Below, piece by piece: positions 16,569 to 25,136 of a DNA stretch of 64,000 bases. Position numbers and translations under genes: made by a program. The number at the start of each line of letters is the position of its first letter. Positions within the stretch are counted from its first letter, which is position 1. The stretch lies in assembly GCF_014897585.1 (NCBI RefSeq), contig NZ_JABUXW010000017.1:39503-103502 (forward strand), given 5' to 3'. The stretch is from Brachybacterium tyrofermentans (lineage in GTDB: Bacteria; Actinomycetota; Actinomycetes; Actinomycetales; Dermabacteraceae). The notes beneath the pieces are model-generated. The model worked only from the letters and a program-made list of their open reading frames with translations, searched no databases and was not told the origin of the DNA.

Positions 16569-17508
16569 GTCCGTACCGCTCCTCTCCCCGCCAGAACACC
16601 AGGAAGCCCACGACCGCGAAGACGACAGCCCAGCCGATGCCGAGGAGCCACATGAACAGCGACTGCGGGTATGCGGGCTCGTTGAGCAGGCAGGAGCGCA
16701 CCAAGTACAGGTAGACGGCGACCGGCTGGTACTGGGCGATCCAGCCCCAGCTGAACTGGCCGAGGTAGCGGTCGATCGAGAAGATCACGCCGGAGGCGTA
16801 CATCAGCACGCGCATCACGTGCGGGATGAGGTTGTCGAGGTCCGGCGTGATCGCGACCCAGCGCGCCACGAGGAAGGCGCAGCCGGTCGAGAAGATCCAG
16901 AGCAAGCCGATCGCGGGGATCGTCAGCAGCCAGTACCAGTCGATGGTGACCTTGCCGGCGAAGGGCAGGAAGCCCGAGACGTAGGAAATGAGGGCCATGA
17001 CCGCTACGGCCGGGCCGAGGATCGCGAGCTCGGAGAGCACCCCGGCGATCGGCAGCACGGCTCGGGGGAACTTCACCGACCGCACCAGATTGAGGTTCTT
17101 GTTGATCGAGTGGGCGCCTGCCATCACCGAGCGCTCGAAGAAGCGGAACATGAACACGCCGCACACGATGAAGGCGATCGTGTTCTCGATGCCCGCGCGG
17201 CCCACCTGCAGGATGAACCCGAAGATGACCACGTAGACGGCGGCGTTCATCATCGGGGAGAACAGTGTCCACAGCTGCCCGAGGTAAGTGTTCTGGTTCT
17301 CCGCGTAGGCCTTGGAGATGGCCATCACCTTGATGAACGAGCGGCGGGACCACAGGTCCTTCAGGTAGGCACCCAGATGCGGGCGCACCCCGATGGGCTC
17401 CAGTCCGTTCTCCCGGGCAGCGGAGTCCACCTCTGCCTGGTCGAAGGTGCGTTCCAGCGGCGGCGGCACCAGGGGTGCCTCGCCACGCACTTCCTCGCCA
17501 ACGGTCAA
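16561..17508 (-). CDS. tagG: Wall teichoic acid exporter permease TagG-like
   Basis: A 315-residue ABC-2 type permease. After about 65 cytoplasmic residues with the amphipathic segment LKDLWSRRSFIKVMAISKAY (a coupling region usual in this family) come six hydrophobic segments, roughly at 80-105, 113-130, 155-180, 188-215, 225-245 and 280-303. It forms the membrane half of the polyol-phosphate polymer exporter together with TagH. The reading starts at TTG 17508 with GGAG 7 bases upstream; GTG 17490 is an alternative. An 8-base overlap with tagH indicates coupling. It lies 166 bases downstream of the family 2 glycosyltransferase on the same strand and may be expressed with it. Confidence 0.88.
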   Translation of the reverse strand: MTVGEEVRGEAPLVPPPLERTFDQAEVDSAARENGLEPIGVRPHLGAYLKDLWSRRSFIKVMAISKAYAENQNTYLGQLWTLFSPMMNAAVYVVIFGFILQVGRAGIENTIAFIVCGVFMFRFFERSVMAGAHSINKNLNLVRSVKFPRAVLPIAGVLSELAILGPAVAVMALISYVSGFLPFAGKVTIDWYWLLTIPAIGLLWIFSTGCAFLVARWVAITPDLDNLIPHVMRVLMYASGVIFSIDRYLGQFSWGWIAQYQPVAVYLYLVRSCLLNEPAYPQSLFMWLLGIGWAVVFAVVGFLVFWRGEERYGRD

Positions 17509-17674
17509 GGCCTTGCTCCAATCTCACCGAGAGCTGTTCCTCTGCGAATGCAGGGGCCATCGGACTGCCGTTCATCATAGCGAGGGCGACGCTACCTGCC
17601 CGCTCACGCGACAGACTTCACGTAGACGCTGAGCGGACTCCATGAGCCGGTCTACGCCTGAGGCCTCATCGGCT

Positions 17675-19672
17675 TCAACGCTCGTTGCGCCCCGGCGCGC
17701 CGCTCACTCGCCGGACCAGGCGCTTTGCCTCTCGCCCTGCACGCCGAACGGAGCGGCGGCCGACGACGCAAAGATCCCGGACCGCACCTCGAAAGATGTC
17801 GGCTGTGTGCTCTCCCTCATGTCGTGCAGAGCGCACCCTGGCTGTGTCAGACGCTTCGGCGCCCCTGAGAGAAGACGATTCCGGCAGCGGAATCTTCCGC
17901 TCCTCTCCGCTGCTGCGGACCAGAAGCCAGCGATCCGTCCCATGCGGCGGCAAACCGGCTGGAAGACTCACCGCATGCAAATTCCCGTCTAGTGCGACAT
18001 GAGGCGCTTTGACCCAGGAATCCTCGGACTCAGTTACAAAGAACTCGATGGCATCTTCATTGAGCACATGCACTAAGAGCAACTCCTCGCCCGCACCCAC
18101 TTGAACCACTCCGCGGGCCGCCACCTCCGGCAGCTCGTTCTTAGTGAGATTAAACCCGATATCTACGGACAAGTTCCCAGGCCCACGCGTGTAGTAGAGC
18201 TTCCCCAAAGCGTGCAGATCCTCGCCGCCTGCAAACAGATAAGCAGGCTTCTCTGGAACGCCTTCGACCTTCTTTGCTCCGAAGCGAGTGACAACCTCGT
18301 CCTCCCCAAAACGTTGGACGACGTAGGCGTCCCAAACGCCGCGCGGGAATTCGCTCATATCGAGGCGTGCGCGCGACTCGTGGCCACTGCCCGCCCCCTG
18401 CGTCACCTGCCGCTGCGTTTCGGTCGACACTTCAACCTCATCACCCGTTTCGCGATTTCGCATGCGCAGAAGGGTCTCGCGTGCTGGCGTCTTGCAATCT
18501 GAAACTAGAGCTGTGAAATCGAGATCTATGACGGCACCCAGGCAAGACACGTGGGCCAGTACCACGTCACCTCTCACGACAGGCGAATAGACTCTCTCCT
18601 GACCCAGCCGCTTTTCGAGATCTCCAGGCAAGTTGTATGCGAATCGCAAACCATCATGCACCACGCGAGCACTCTTGCCACTCTTTTCCCAGTCCAAAAG
18701 AAGACGGAGCGTTTTCAAATCACCATCTAGGGCCAGCTCAACCTTAGTGCGCGGAAGCGGGTCGAGGTGCGCTGCAGCGGCACTGCTATAGACCGGGCCG
18801 ATCGTACTGCGAATATCCTTTATTAGGCGCCGCTGGGTATCCTGGTCCTCCTTCAGAAAATTCACTCTGAGAGATTTTGTGAGAGAATTCCTGAAAGGCC
18901 TCCGCATCACCCCATCTCTTACGTCGCCGGGCTCAGTGCCGGCAACAATGACTGGAATGAGGAGATTAAGAAGGTCCATATACTCGCTCGGCTTGCGCTT
19001 TTGCGCCGTAATATTAGTGCCGTCATCCCGGGTCCGAATCCGCACGTAGTCGCGGTCGGCACAAATACTTATCTTTCGCGCCGCAAGGTACAAAGTGGCA
19101 ACAAATGGCTGATCCTCGCCGATTCGCATAGTCGTCGGGAATCGGGCACCGGTCTGATGCACCAGTGAGGTGCGAAACAACTTGATAGCACTGAGAGTGT
19201 TAAAAAGATAGTCTTCGACCAAATCTGCATTATACACAGTTTTCTCGAAAACCCGCCCCGGAGTGCGTCGTCCGCCGATACTTCCAAGTTTCCCGAGAAC
19301 GACATCAGAACCCTCGCGCTCAGCCACAGTCGCCAGATCCCTAAGCGCATTCGGCGTCATCACATCGTCCGACCCGAGCACAAAGAAGTATCGGCCGCGA
19401 GCCGCTTCGAGCCCAACATTGCACGGGCTGGCTGGCCCTCCGGAATTGGCCTGGTGTATCACTCGGAAGTTCGAATATCTCTCAGCGTACTGATCAAGCA
19501 TCACCTCCGACCCGTCATCGGAACCGTCGTCCACCGTAATGACTTCCAGTTCGGCCTCTGACAGCCCCTGGTCCAGCATAGAATCTAGAGTCTCGGCTAA
19601 ATACGACACAGAATTGTACACCGGGACAATCATTGACACCAATGGCATTTTCGGTCCTTCAGCGGTCGTCAT
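17675..19672 (-). CDS. TarS/TarP-like family 2 glycosyltransferase, AT-richer
   Basis: A 665-residue enzyme. Residues 8-250 form a GT-A domain: VSMIVPVYNS, EVITVDDGSDDGS (about 47-59), a donor-binding DxD region VLGSDDVM (about 101-108), and the acceptor-side IGEDQPF (about 182-188) with the expected catalytic acid. About 400 further residues are beta-rich modules like the trimerisation or linker domains of the poly(ribitol phosphate) glycosyltransferases TarS and TarP. It likely adds sugar to the teichoic acid exported by TagGH next door. ATG 19672 was chosen because GGGGAG lies 7 bases before it. Codons here include many with A or T in third position (AAA, ATT, TTT), unlike all neighbours, suggesting acquisition from a lower-GC donor. 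The basic C terminus (RAGREAKRLVRRVS) may bind membrane or polymer. Confidence 0.75.
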   Translation of the reverse strand: MTTAEGPKMPLVSMIVPVYNSVSYLAETLDSMLDQGLSEAELEVITVDDGSDDGSEVMLDQYAERYSNFRVIHQANSGGPASPCNVGLEAARGRYFFVLGSDDVMTPNALRDLATVAEREGSDVVLGKLGSIGGRRTPGRVFEKTVYNADLVEDYLFNTLSAIKLFRTSLVHQTGARFPTTMRIGEDQPFVATLYLAARKISICADRDYVRIRTRDDGTNITAQKRKPSEYMDLLNLLIPVIVAGTEPGDVRDGVMRRPFRNSLTKSLRVNFLKEDQDTQRRLIKDIRSTIGPVYSSAAAAHLDPLPRTKVELALDGDLKTLRLLLDWEKSGKSARVVHDGLRFAYNLPGDLEKRLGQERVYSPVVRGDVVLAHVSCLGAVIDLDFTALVSDCKTPARETLLRMRNRETGDEVEVSTETQRQVTQGAGSGHESRARLDMSEFPRGVWDAYVVQRFGEDEVVTRFGAKKVEGVPEKPAYLFAGGEDLHALGKLYYTRGPGNLSVDIGFNLTKNELPEVAARGVVQVGAGEELLLVHVLNEDAIEFFVTESEDSWVKAPHVALDGNLHAVSLPAGLPPHGTDRWLLVRSSGEERKIPLPESSSLRGAEASDTARVRSARHEGEHTADIFRGAVRDLCVVGRRSVRRAGREAKRLVRRVSGAPGRNER

Positions 19673-20099
19673 GCGGATACTCCCCACAGCTAGCTTAAAT
19701 GTTCCGGGACGATCGGCTCAATGGTCAAGCACCGCGGACCCGTTGCCGGGACGCTGGCAACCAAACCCTAGTATAGAGGGCCATGCAATACGTCGCTTGC
19801 AAATTATGCATCATCGCTACAGCCGCTCCCTGACCCGTCGTGACGATCAACCACGACGACCGTGAAGCACGTCGGCGCGAGCTCGACGTACGCGCCCAGA
19901 CGTCACAAGCACGTCGGCATCCGTCACGAACGTCCCCGCGCACGTAGGGTGACCTCTTAGCGAAAGTTCCGGGCTCGGCGGCGTCTGGTGAGGGCGAATC
20001 CCGCACCATTCCATGGTCGGGCTCGACCAGCGCGCACCGTCCCTGCCACTTCGACCCGTTGGTATACCAACCGCACATCCACTAAGGAGTCCCTCGCCG
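19673..20099. other. Divergent intergenic region, AT-richer half plus GC-rich half
   Basis: Between the glycosyltransferase and the second phosphotransferase. From 19673 to about 19850 the DNA is AT-rich like the neighbouring glycosyltransferase and holds a minus-strand TATACT at about 19774-19779 that could be its -10. From about 19850 it returns to high GC. The palindrome at 20058-20071 and TAAGGAG at 20083-20089 serve the plus-strand gene. An opposite-strand frame at 19725-20078 has no start signal and is rejected. Confidence 0.5.
20058..20071. promoter_or_regulatory. Perfect 14-base palindrome over a -10-like box
   Basis: GTTGGTATACCAAC is an exact palindrome containing TATACC, 28 bases upstream of the ATG at 20100. 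Its position fits an operator overlapping the promoter of the second phosphotransferase gene. The binding protein is unknown. Confidence 0.4.
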
Positions 20100-21977
20100 A
20101 TGACTCAGCTCGAAAGCCCAGGCAGCGAAGCTGCGCCGGGACGCCGAATGACGATCCCCTGGGGCCGGATGGCAGGCCTGCGCCGCCGCCTCACGCAGAC
20201 GGTGTTCGCGCTGGCCCCGCTGGTCCTGCTCGCGATCGGCGTTCATCCCGCGATCGCCGCCATTCCTGCGGTCTACCCATTCTTCATCCTGATCCGCCGC
20301 GGCTACCGCCGTCTGCGCAAGCGTGTGTCACGCACCGCATTGTCGGGCGAGCACGGGATCCGCCTCGCGCTCGCCCTCCTCCCGCTCGGCATCGCCTGGA
20401 GCATGGGCGCCGCTGGGGCTGTCGGCTGGGTGGCACTCAGCCTCTTCACACTGGTGCCCCTGGCCGAGCCGGTCGTCGCCCGGGTCGCCCCAGGGCGCAA
20501 GCTCCGCGTTGAGAACCTTCCCGGCATCACCGACACGCGGCCTCCGCGCCTGCCCGTGAACCTCATCCTCGTCACGGACCTGTCGCTCACGGCCCTCGCG
20601 AGCATTCTGCTGCTGGTCCACGTCCCGGCGGGTGCGCTCCTCCCTCTGCCGATCATCGCGCTGGGCCTGGCTGGGTTCTCCGCACTGGACTCGTTCCAGC
20701 GCATCCGCGAGTCGGTGCACGCGGACAACGACCTCTATGCGGCCGTCGAGGCCTACGACCCCCGGTTCGTGCTGTATTACGGCGTCCCCTCGGGCTCGTC
20801 GTACCAGGTCGGAATGTGGATCGAGTACCTCGAGCGCATCGGCGAGAAGTTCATCGTCGTACTCCGCCGAACCTCCGCGTTCCGAGAGATCGCCCGACTC
20901 ACTGACGCCCCCGTGGTGGTGCGTACGAACATCTGGCAGCTCGACGATGTGATCACGCCGAACATGACCGCTGCGTTCTACGTGAACAACTCCGCCCCGA
21001 ACGTTCACCTGGTCCGTTACCCGCACATGATCCATGTCCAGCTGTTGCACGGCGACAGTGACAAGGCTTCGAGCTTCAACCCCGTCACCGCGCTGTACGA
21101 CAAGGTCTTCGTGGCCGGCCAGGCCGCGATCGACCGCTACGAGGACAACGGCGTGAACATCCCGAAGGAGAAGTTCACGATCGTGGGTCGCCCGCAGGTC
21201 GAGACCGTAGAGCAGCAGGGGCCCGAGAACATCCCTGTCCAGACAGTGCTCTACGCCCCCACCTGGGAGGGGCACTACGCAGATACGAACTACGGCTCGC
21301 TGCCGGTGGGGCCGGAGATCATTCGCGAACTCCTGGCTCGCGAGCGGACTGTCATCTTCCGCCCGCATCCCTTCAGCTACCGCAACCCCGAGGCAAGGCA
21401 GCGCATCCGCGAGATTCGACAGATGCTGACCGCGGACGCGGAGGCGACGGGCCGCGAGCATCTGTTCGGTCGCCCGGCCGAGAAGCACCTCGACGCCTTC
21501 GGCTGCTTCAACGCGGCCGACGCCATGATCTCGGACGTCTCCTCGGTGGTCCCGGACTTCCTGTACTCGGGCAAGCCGTACGGACTGGTCACAATGACCT
21601 CGACGATCGAAGAGTTCGAGCAGGCGTTCCCGCTCGCGCGCTCCGCCTATGTCATCGATCGCGAGCTGACGAGCCTCGGCGACGCTCTCGACGAGCTGCT
21701 GGTGCACGACTCCAAGGCGGATCAGCGCAAGGCCACCCGCGATCACTACCTCGGCCCGTTCCCGTCCGAGAACTATGCCGATGCCTTCGTCGATGCCGCG
21801 CGACACGTCGTGCTCCATGAGCGCAAGTCGATTGCCGCGCAGAATGCTCCCACCGAGCGCGAGGAGGGCGGCTCCGAGGAGCAGACCACCGAGGGCCAGG
21901 ACTCCCCGAACGCCGTCAGCAGCGGCCAGGAGGATGTCGGTGAGGACGAGGGGCAGGATCAGGAGAGCGAGAACTGA
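20100..21977 (+). CDS. Membrane-anchored CDP-polyol phosphotransferase
   Basis: A 625-residue protein. Residues 1-210 contain about five or six hydrophobic helices (for example FALAPLVLLAIGV, LALALLPLGIAW, LILVTDLSLTALASILLLV). The catalytic part (about 240-590) is a TagF/TarL-family transferase with VQLLHGDSDKAS (about 314-325), FVAGQAAIDRY, VLYAPTWEGH (about 381-390), IFRPHPFSYR and MISDVSSVVPDFLYSGKPY, which bind the CDP-polyol. The tail of about 40 residues is acidic and Gln-rich, probably disordered. It shares all motifs with the 420-residue protein at 10.3 kb; the extra membrane part suggests a polymerase rather than a primer enzyme, but this is inference. ATG 20100 follows TAAGGAG. A strong hairpin follows at 22030. 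Confidence 0.82.
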   Translation: MTQLESPGSEAAPGRRMTIPWGRMAGLRRRLTQTVFALAPLVLLAIGVHPAIAAIPAVYPFFILIRRGYRRLRKRVSRTALSGEHGIRLALALLPLGIAWSMGAAGAVGWVALSLFTLVPLAEPVVARVAPGRKLRVENLPGITDTRPPRLPVNLILVTDLSLTALASILLLVHVPAGALLPLPIIALGLAGFSALDSFQRIRESVHADNDLYAAVEAYDPRFVLYYGVPSGSSYQVGMWIEYLERIGEKFIVVLRRTSAFREIARLTDAPVVVRTNIWQLDDVITPNMTAAFYVNNSAPNVHLVRYPHMIHVQLLHGDSDKASSFNPVTALYDKVFVAGQAAIDRYEDNGVNIPKEKFTIVGRPQVETVEQQGPENIPVQTVLYAPTWEGHYADTNYGSLPVGPEIIRELLARERTVIFRPHPFSYRNPEARQRIREIRQMLTADAEATGREHLFGRPAEKHLDAFGCFNAADAMISDVSSVVPDFLYSGKPYGLVTMTSTIEEFEQAFPLARSAYVIDRELTSLGDALDELLVHDSKADQRKATRDHYLGPFPSENYADAFVDAARHVVLHERKSIAAQNAPTEREEGGSEEQTTEGQDSPNAVSSGQEDVGEDEGQDQESEN

Positions 21978-22029
21978 TCTTGTTCACCTGATCGCTCGGC
22001 GGTCACCCCGTCGAAGCTCTGACACAAGA

Positions 22030-22067
22030 CACTGAGGCCCGGATCCACGTGGATCCGGGCCTCAGTG
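22030..22067. terminator. Perfect 38-base inverted repeat
   Basis: Arms starting CACTGAGGCCCGGATCCAC are exact complements with no spacer. It lies 52 bases after the phosphotransferase stop and 122 bases before the jetB stop, so it can end both convergent messages. Confidence 0.8.
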
Positions 22068-22189
22068 CTGCGTGCCTGGTGTCGCTGTCCTCGTCCGGAA
22101 TGTCAGCTGCGTCGGCTTCCGGTCTGGCGTCACGTCTCGGTATCAGCATGCCCTGACCATCCGGTCGGCACGCTCGCCGCATGCCGCGC

Positions 22190-22888
22190 TCAGACGTCTT
22201 CGGAACCCGCGGCGGGAGTCGGTGACTCGTCGTCGTCCTGCGCATCGTCGGCCGGATCTTCGAGCCCGCCCACGCCGGCCTCCCGGTACAGCGCGATGAA
22301 CTCGCGGGCGGTGTCCGGGCCGATCATGAGCCGCAGCACCGGGGAGACCTCGTAGTCGTCGCCCTGCTCGTCCAGCAGGCCCGCACGCTGGATCTTGGCG
22401 ATCGACGCACGCACCTCCTTGGCGAAGCCGGCCTCGTCGGTGGAGGTGGTGCGGCGATAGGCGGCCAGCGCCTGCTGGACCTCCGCCTCAGAGACCACGG
22501 TGCGCTGGCCACGGGAGGACTGGGTGAGCAGCATTTGCCGCAGGACCAGCAGGAGCACCGAGTCCAGACGGTTCAGACCGGTCAGGCGGCGCAGCAGCTT
22601 CGGGGCGTCGGCGTCGGCCTCGCTCTGGCGCACGAAGGCGACCTGGGCGTCGTCGTCCACCACCAGCTCGAGGAAGATATCGGCCAGCCGGGTCTCGATC
22701 GCCGCCCGGTCGCGCAGGAGCTGCGCGTAGCGGGCGGGGTCCCGCCGACCGTCGAGGAACGGGCCCTGCATGAGGTGCACGAGCACCCGTCGGGACTCGT
22801 CCACGAGCGCGGAGCCGGGCAGGGACGGCGACTCCTCGCCGGGGTCCGGGGCATCGTCGGCTGCGGTGCGGAACGCTGAGCTGGTCAC
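22190..22888 (-). CDS. jetB: JetB/MksE-like DUF4194 protein
   Basis: A 232-residue winged-helix (KITE-type) subunit of the Wadjet/MksBEF complex, which binds the kleisin JetA and links it to the JetC ATPase. The core between residues 30 and 205 shows SRRVLVHLMQGPFLDGRRDP, LADIFLELVVDDDAQVAFVR and LTGLNRLDSVLLLVLRQM, then a winged-helix part ending SPVLRLMIGPDTAREFIALY, all typical of DUF4194. The C-terminal 25 residues are acidic and disordered. GTG start with GGTGAG about 5 bases upstream. In the usual layout jetB follows jetA directly and overlaps jetC; here jetA lies 6.4 kb upstream and jetC 14 kb downstream, both on this strand. It is divergent from the charged membrane protein at 23.1 kb. 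Confidence 0.8.
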   Translation of the reverse strand: MTSSAFRTAADDAPDPGEESPSLPGSALVDESRRVLVHLMQGPFLDGRRDPARYAQLLRDRAAIETRLADIFLELVVDDDAQVAFVRQSEADADAPKLLRRLTGLNRLDSVLLLVLRQMLLTQSSRGQRTVVSEAEVQQALAAYRRTTSTDEAGFAKEVRASIAKIQRAGLLDEQGDDYEVSPVLRLMIGPDTAREFIALYREAGVGGLEDPADDAQDDDESPTPAAGSEDV

Positions 22889-23023
22889 AGGGACTCACCT
22901 TACCGGCGACCCCGCGCCGGCGGCGATATCACGGACGTGAACGAGGCCATGCCGAGACCCGTGGAGGTGAACTTCGTGCGTTCGGGCGGCAGATCTGGTG
23001 CAATCGTGTCGAGAGCAGGATTC

Positions 23024-23045
23024 CCTCCGCTCGATCGAGCGGAGG
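23024..23045. promoter_or_regulatory. 22-base palindrome in the leader of the 23.1 kb gene
   Basis: CCTCCGCTCGATCGAGCGGAGG is a perfect palindrome 22 bases upstream of ATG 23068, just before the Shine-Dalgarno AAGGAG (23056-23061). In RNA it would form a tight hairpin beside the ribosome site; in DNA it could be an operator between jetB and this gene. Confidence 0.4.
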
Positions 23046-23067
23046 AGCCGATAGCAAGGAGCCGACG

Positions 23068-24726
23068 ATGAACGACCTCCCCATCTCATTGCCCGTCCTC
23101 ATCGGAATCATCGTGGTAGTGCTCGTCCTCCTGGTCATTCTGATCGTGGTGGGCGCGCAGTCCTCGAAGCGCCGGAAGGCCCAGCAGCAGGAAGAAGACC
23201 GTCGGCGCGCCGACGAGCTCCGGCAGGAAGCGCAGGCGAAGGACAGAGCCGTCCAGGAGCGCGACCTGACGGCGAAGGAGTCCGAGCTCGAGGCCGACCG
23301 TGCCCGTCTGGACGCGGAGAAGAAGGCGAAGGCGGCCGAGCAGGAGCAGGTGGCCGCCGAGCGTCGCCGCCAGGAGGCCGATCAGCAGCGTGCGTCGGTC
23401 GAGCAGGAGCGCAGCTCCGTGGATGAGCAGCTCGCCGAGGCGGATCGGCTCGATCCCGATACCCCCGCCGATGGCCGTCGGGCCGCGGCCGGTGGCGCCG
23501 CAGCAGGCGGCGCAGTGGCCGGTGGCGCCGCTGCCGGTGCCGCCGCGCACGAGGGCGGTCGCCGCAAGGCTGACGGCCCCGTCCGTGACGAGGCAGGTCG
23601 TGGTGAGCCGGTGCGTGAGGCCGCTGGCCCCGCCGGAGCCGACCCCGGCGCGCACCGTGCCGATCAGCCCGCTCCCGAGCGAGGGGCGGCCCCTGAGCGG
23701 CGTGCCCCGGAGCGCGACGAGGATGCGCTCCGCTCCCCCGATCACCGCGACGCCGGTGCCGGAGCTGTCGGCGGAGCCGGCGCGGCCGGCGCCGGAGCTG
23801 CCGCTGCCCCCGGTGGGGAGGATCGGGACGCATACGGCCGCGGAACGCACGACACCCGCGAGACCCGCGAGACCCGCGATGCTGCCGCGTCCCGCGAGGG
23901 CCGCGGTGCACAGGAACCGCTCGCTCCCCGCGAGGACCGCGGCGAGCCGATCGAGCGTGACCGCTCAAGCCATCCCGGTGCCGGCTCTGCGGGAGTCGGT
24001 GCCGCCGGTGCCGGGACCGCAGGTGCGCCCCCGCGCGAGGAGCCGATCGGCCGGGACGTCCGCGCCGAGCAGGCTCCTGCCGCCGACGGTCCCCGTCAGG
24101 GAGAGCCGCTGGATGACGAGACCCTCCGCGATCGCGTCCACCGCGACGACGACGCGGCCAGCACCCAGGGCCGCGCCGAGGCTGCGGACCGCGGGAGCGT
24201 CGAGGGCCGCGGCGGCAGTGCCCCCGCACAGCAGGCCGATCGTCCGGTGCAGCGCTCTGCGCCGACCGATGCCGGTGCTCCGCCGACCGGTGCCGATGCC
24301 GGCGGCGCGGCGGCCGGTGGCGCAGCCGGAGCCGGAGCCGGTGCGCAGCCCACCTCGCGGGAGGATGCCGAGGCCGCACGCTTCGGCGAGCAGCCCGGAC
24401 AGGCCTCGCCCTACGGGGCGGGTCAGTACGGGGCGGAGCCGGCCGAGTTCCAGCAGGACGGCTACGACGAGCACATCCGGACCGTGAACCCGGACGATTC
24501 CGGACAGCCGCACGAGGGCCGGCCCCTCACCCGGGACGACGGCGGCCAGACGGAGCCGCGCTTCGAGGACGCCGACGGGAATGTCCCGCCGAGCGCCCCG
24601 GAGTTCCGTGACCCCCGCGGGGAGAATCCGCAGCGGGGCCGTCACGCCGGCGGCCAGGGAGTCGACGGCGAGCGCCTGGACGACGGCGAGCGTTTGGACG
24701 AGGACGGCCCGGACCTCCGCGGCTGA
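23068..24726 (+). CDS. Single-pass membrane protein with coiled coil and disordered tail
   Basis: A 552-residue protein I do not recognise. Residues 8-30 are a strong transmembrane helix (IGIIVVVLVLLVILIVV). Residues 33-130 form a charged, probably coiled-coil helix rich in Glu, Arg, Gln and Ala. The remaining 420 residues are low complexity: Ala/Gly blocks, Arg/Asp/Glu/Pro stretches, and repeats such as TRETRETRD from 9-base units near 23853. The end (HIRTVNPDDSGQPHEGRPL to the stop) is less repetitive and may carry the conserved function. The topology suggests a short outside N terminus and a long cytoplasmic tail. It is divergent from jetB with a palindrome between them and is closed by a hairpin at 24746. 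A scaffold role is conceivable but unproven. Confidence 0.6.
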   Translation: MNDLPISLPVLIGIIVVVLVLLVILIVVGAQSSKRRKAQQQEEDRRRADELRQEAQAKDRAVQERDLTAKESELEADRARLDAEKKAKAAEQEQVAAERRRQEADQQRASVEQERSSVDEQLAEADRLDPDTPADGRRAAAGGAAAGGAVAGGAAAGAAAHEGGRRKADGPVRDEAGRGEPVREAAGPAGADPGAHRADQPAPERGAAPERRAPERDEDALRSPDHRDAGAGAVGGAGAAGAGAAAAPGGEDRDAYGRGTHDTRETRETRDAAASREGRGAQEPLAPREDRGEPIERDRSSHPGAGSAGVGAAGAGTAGAPPREEPIGRDVRAEQAPAADGPRQGEPLDDETLRDRVHRDDDAASTQGRAEAADRGSVEGRGGSAPAQQADRPVQRSAPTDAGAPPTGADAGGAAAGGAAGAGAGAQPTSREDAEAARFGEQPGQASPYGAGQYGAEPAEFQQDGYDEHIRTVNPDDSGQPHEGRPLTRDDGGQTEPRFEDADGNVPPSAPEFRDPRGENPQRGRHAGGQGVDGERLDDGERLDEDGPDLRG

Positions 24727-24745
24727 CCTCCTCCACTGCTCCACA

Positions 24746-24787
24746 CACTGCGGGCCGGGAACCTTCCGAGGTTCCCGGCCCGCAGTG
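24746..24787. terminator. GC hairpin with 19-base arms
   Basis: Arms starting CACTGCGGGCCGGGAACCT are exact complements around TCCG. It lies between the membrane protein stop (24726) and the convergent tusA-like stop (24832), so it can serve both. Confidence 0.8.
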
Positions 24788-24831
24788 CATGTGAGGCGTG
24801 AGTCGCGTGTGAGGCGTGAGCCCGCGACGCG

Positions 24832-25062
24832 TCAGGCGCCCTTGCGGACGGTGATCGTCCAACCGGCCTCGCCCGCACGGTCGAAGGCGACCACGTCGTG
24901 GCCCGCCTCAGCAGCCCACTGCGGCAGCGAGTCCGTCGCCTGCGTGCAGTCGAATCCGATGATCAGGTCATCGCCCGTGGTCAGCTGCTCCATCGCGTTC
25001 TTCGCGTCGATCAGCGGGAACGGGCAGACGGCGCCGTTGGTCTCGAGGGTGTAAGCGGCCAT
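24832..25062 (-). CDS. TusA-like sulfurtransferase
   Basis: A 76-residue protein of the TusA/SirA fold. NGAVCPFPLIDAKNAM (residues 9-24) contains the CPxP motif whose Cys carries persulfide sulfur; the rest, with LIIGFDCTQATDSLPQWA and a final beta strand WTITVRKG, fits the family size and fold. These proteins relay sulfur from transporters or desulfurases to acceptors. It is the downstream partner of the YeeE/YedE-type membrane protein on the same strand (75 bases apart), a pairing seen where the membrane protein imports thiosulfate or another sulfur species. AGGAGG precedes the ATG by 6 bases. The precise sulfur donor and acceptor are not evident. Confidence 0.85.
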   Translation of the reverse strand: MAAYTLETNGAVCPFPLIDAKNAMEQLTTGDDLIIGFDCTQATDSLPQWAAEAGHDVVAFDRAGEAGWTITVRKGA

Positions 25063-25136
25063 GGGGTCCTCCTGGAGAGAAGTGGCAGTAGTCGTGGGAT
25101 CGGGATGTTCGACGGGCTCGATACGCGGGGCGCGGG

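Noticed and set aside
19725..20078. 117-codon minus-strand frame upstream of the second phosphotransferase
   Set aside because: No Shine-Dalgarno, crosses the promoter palindrome of the opposite gene, and shows no family resemblance.
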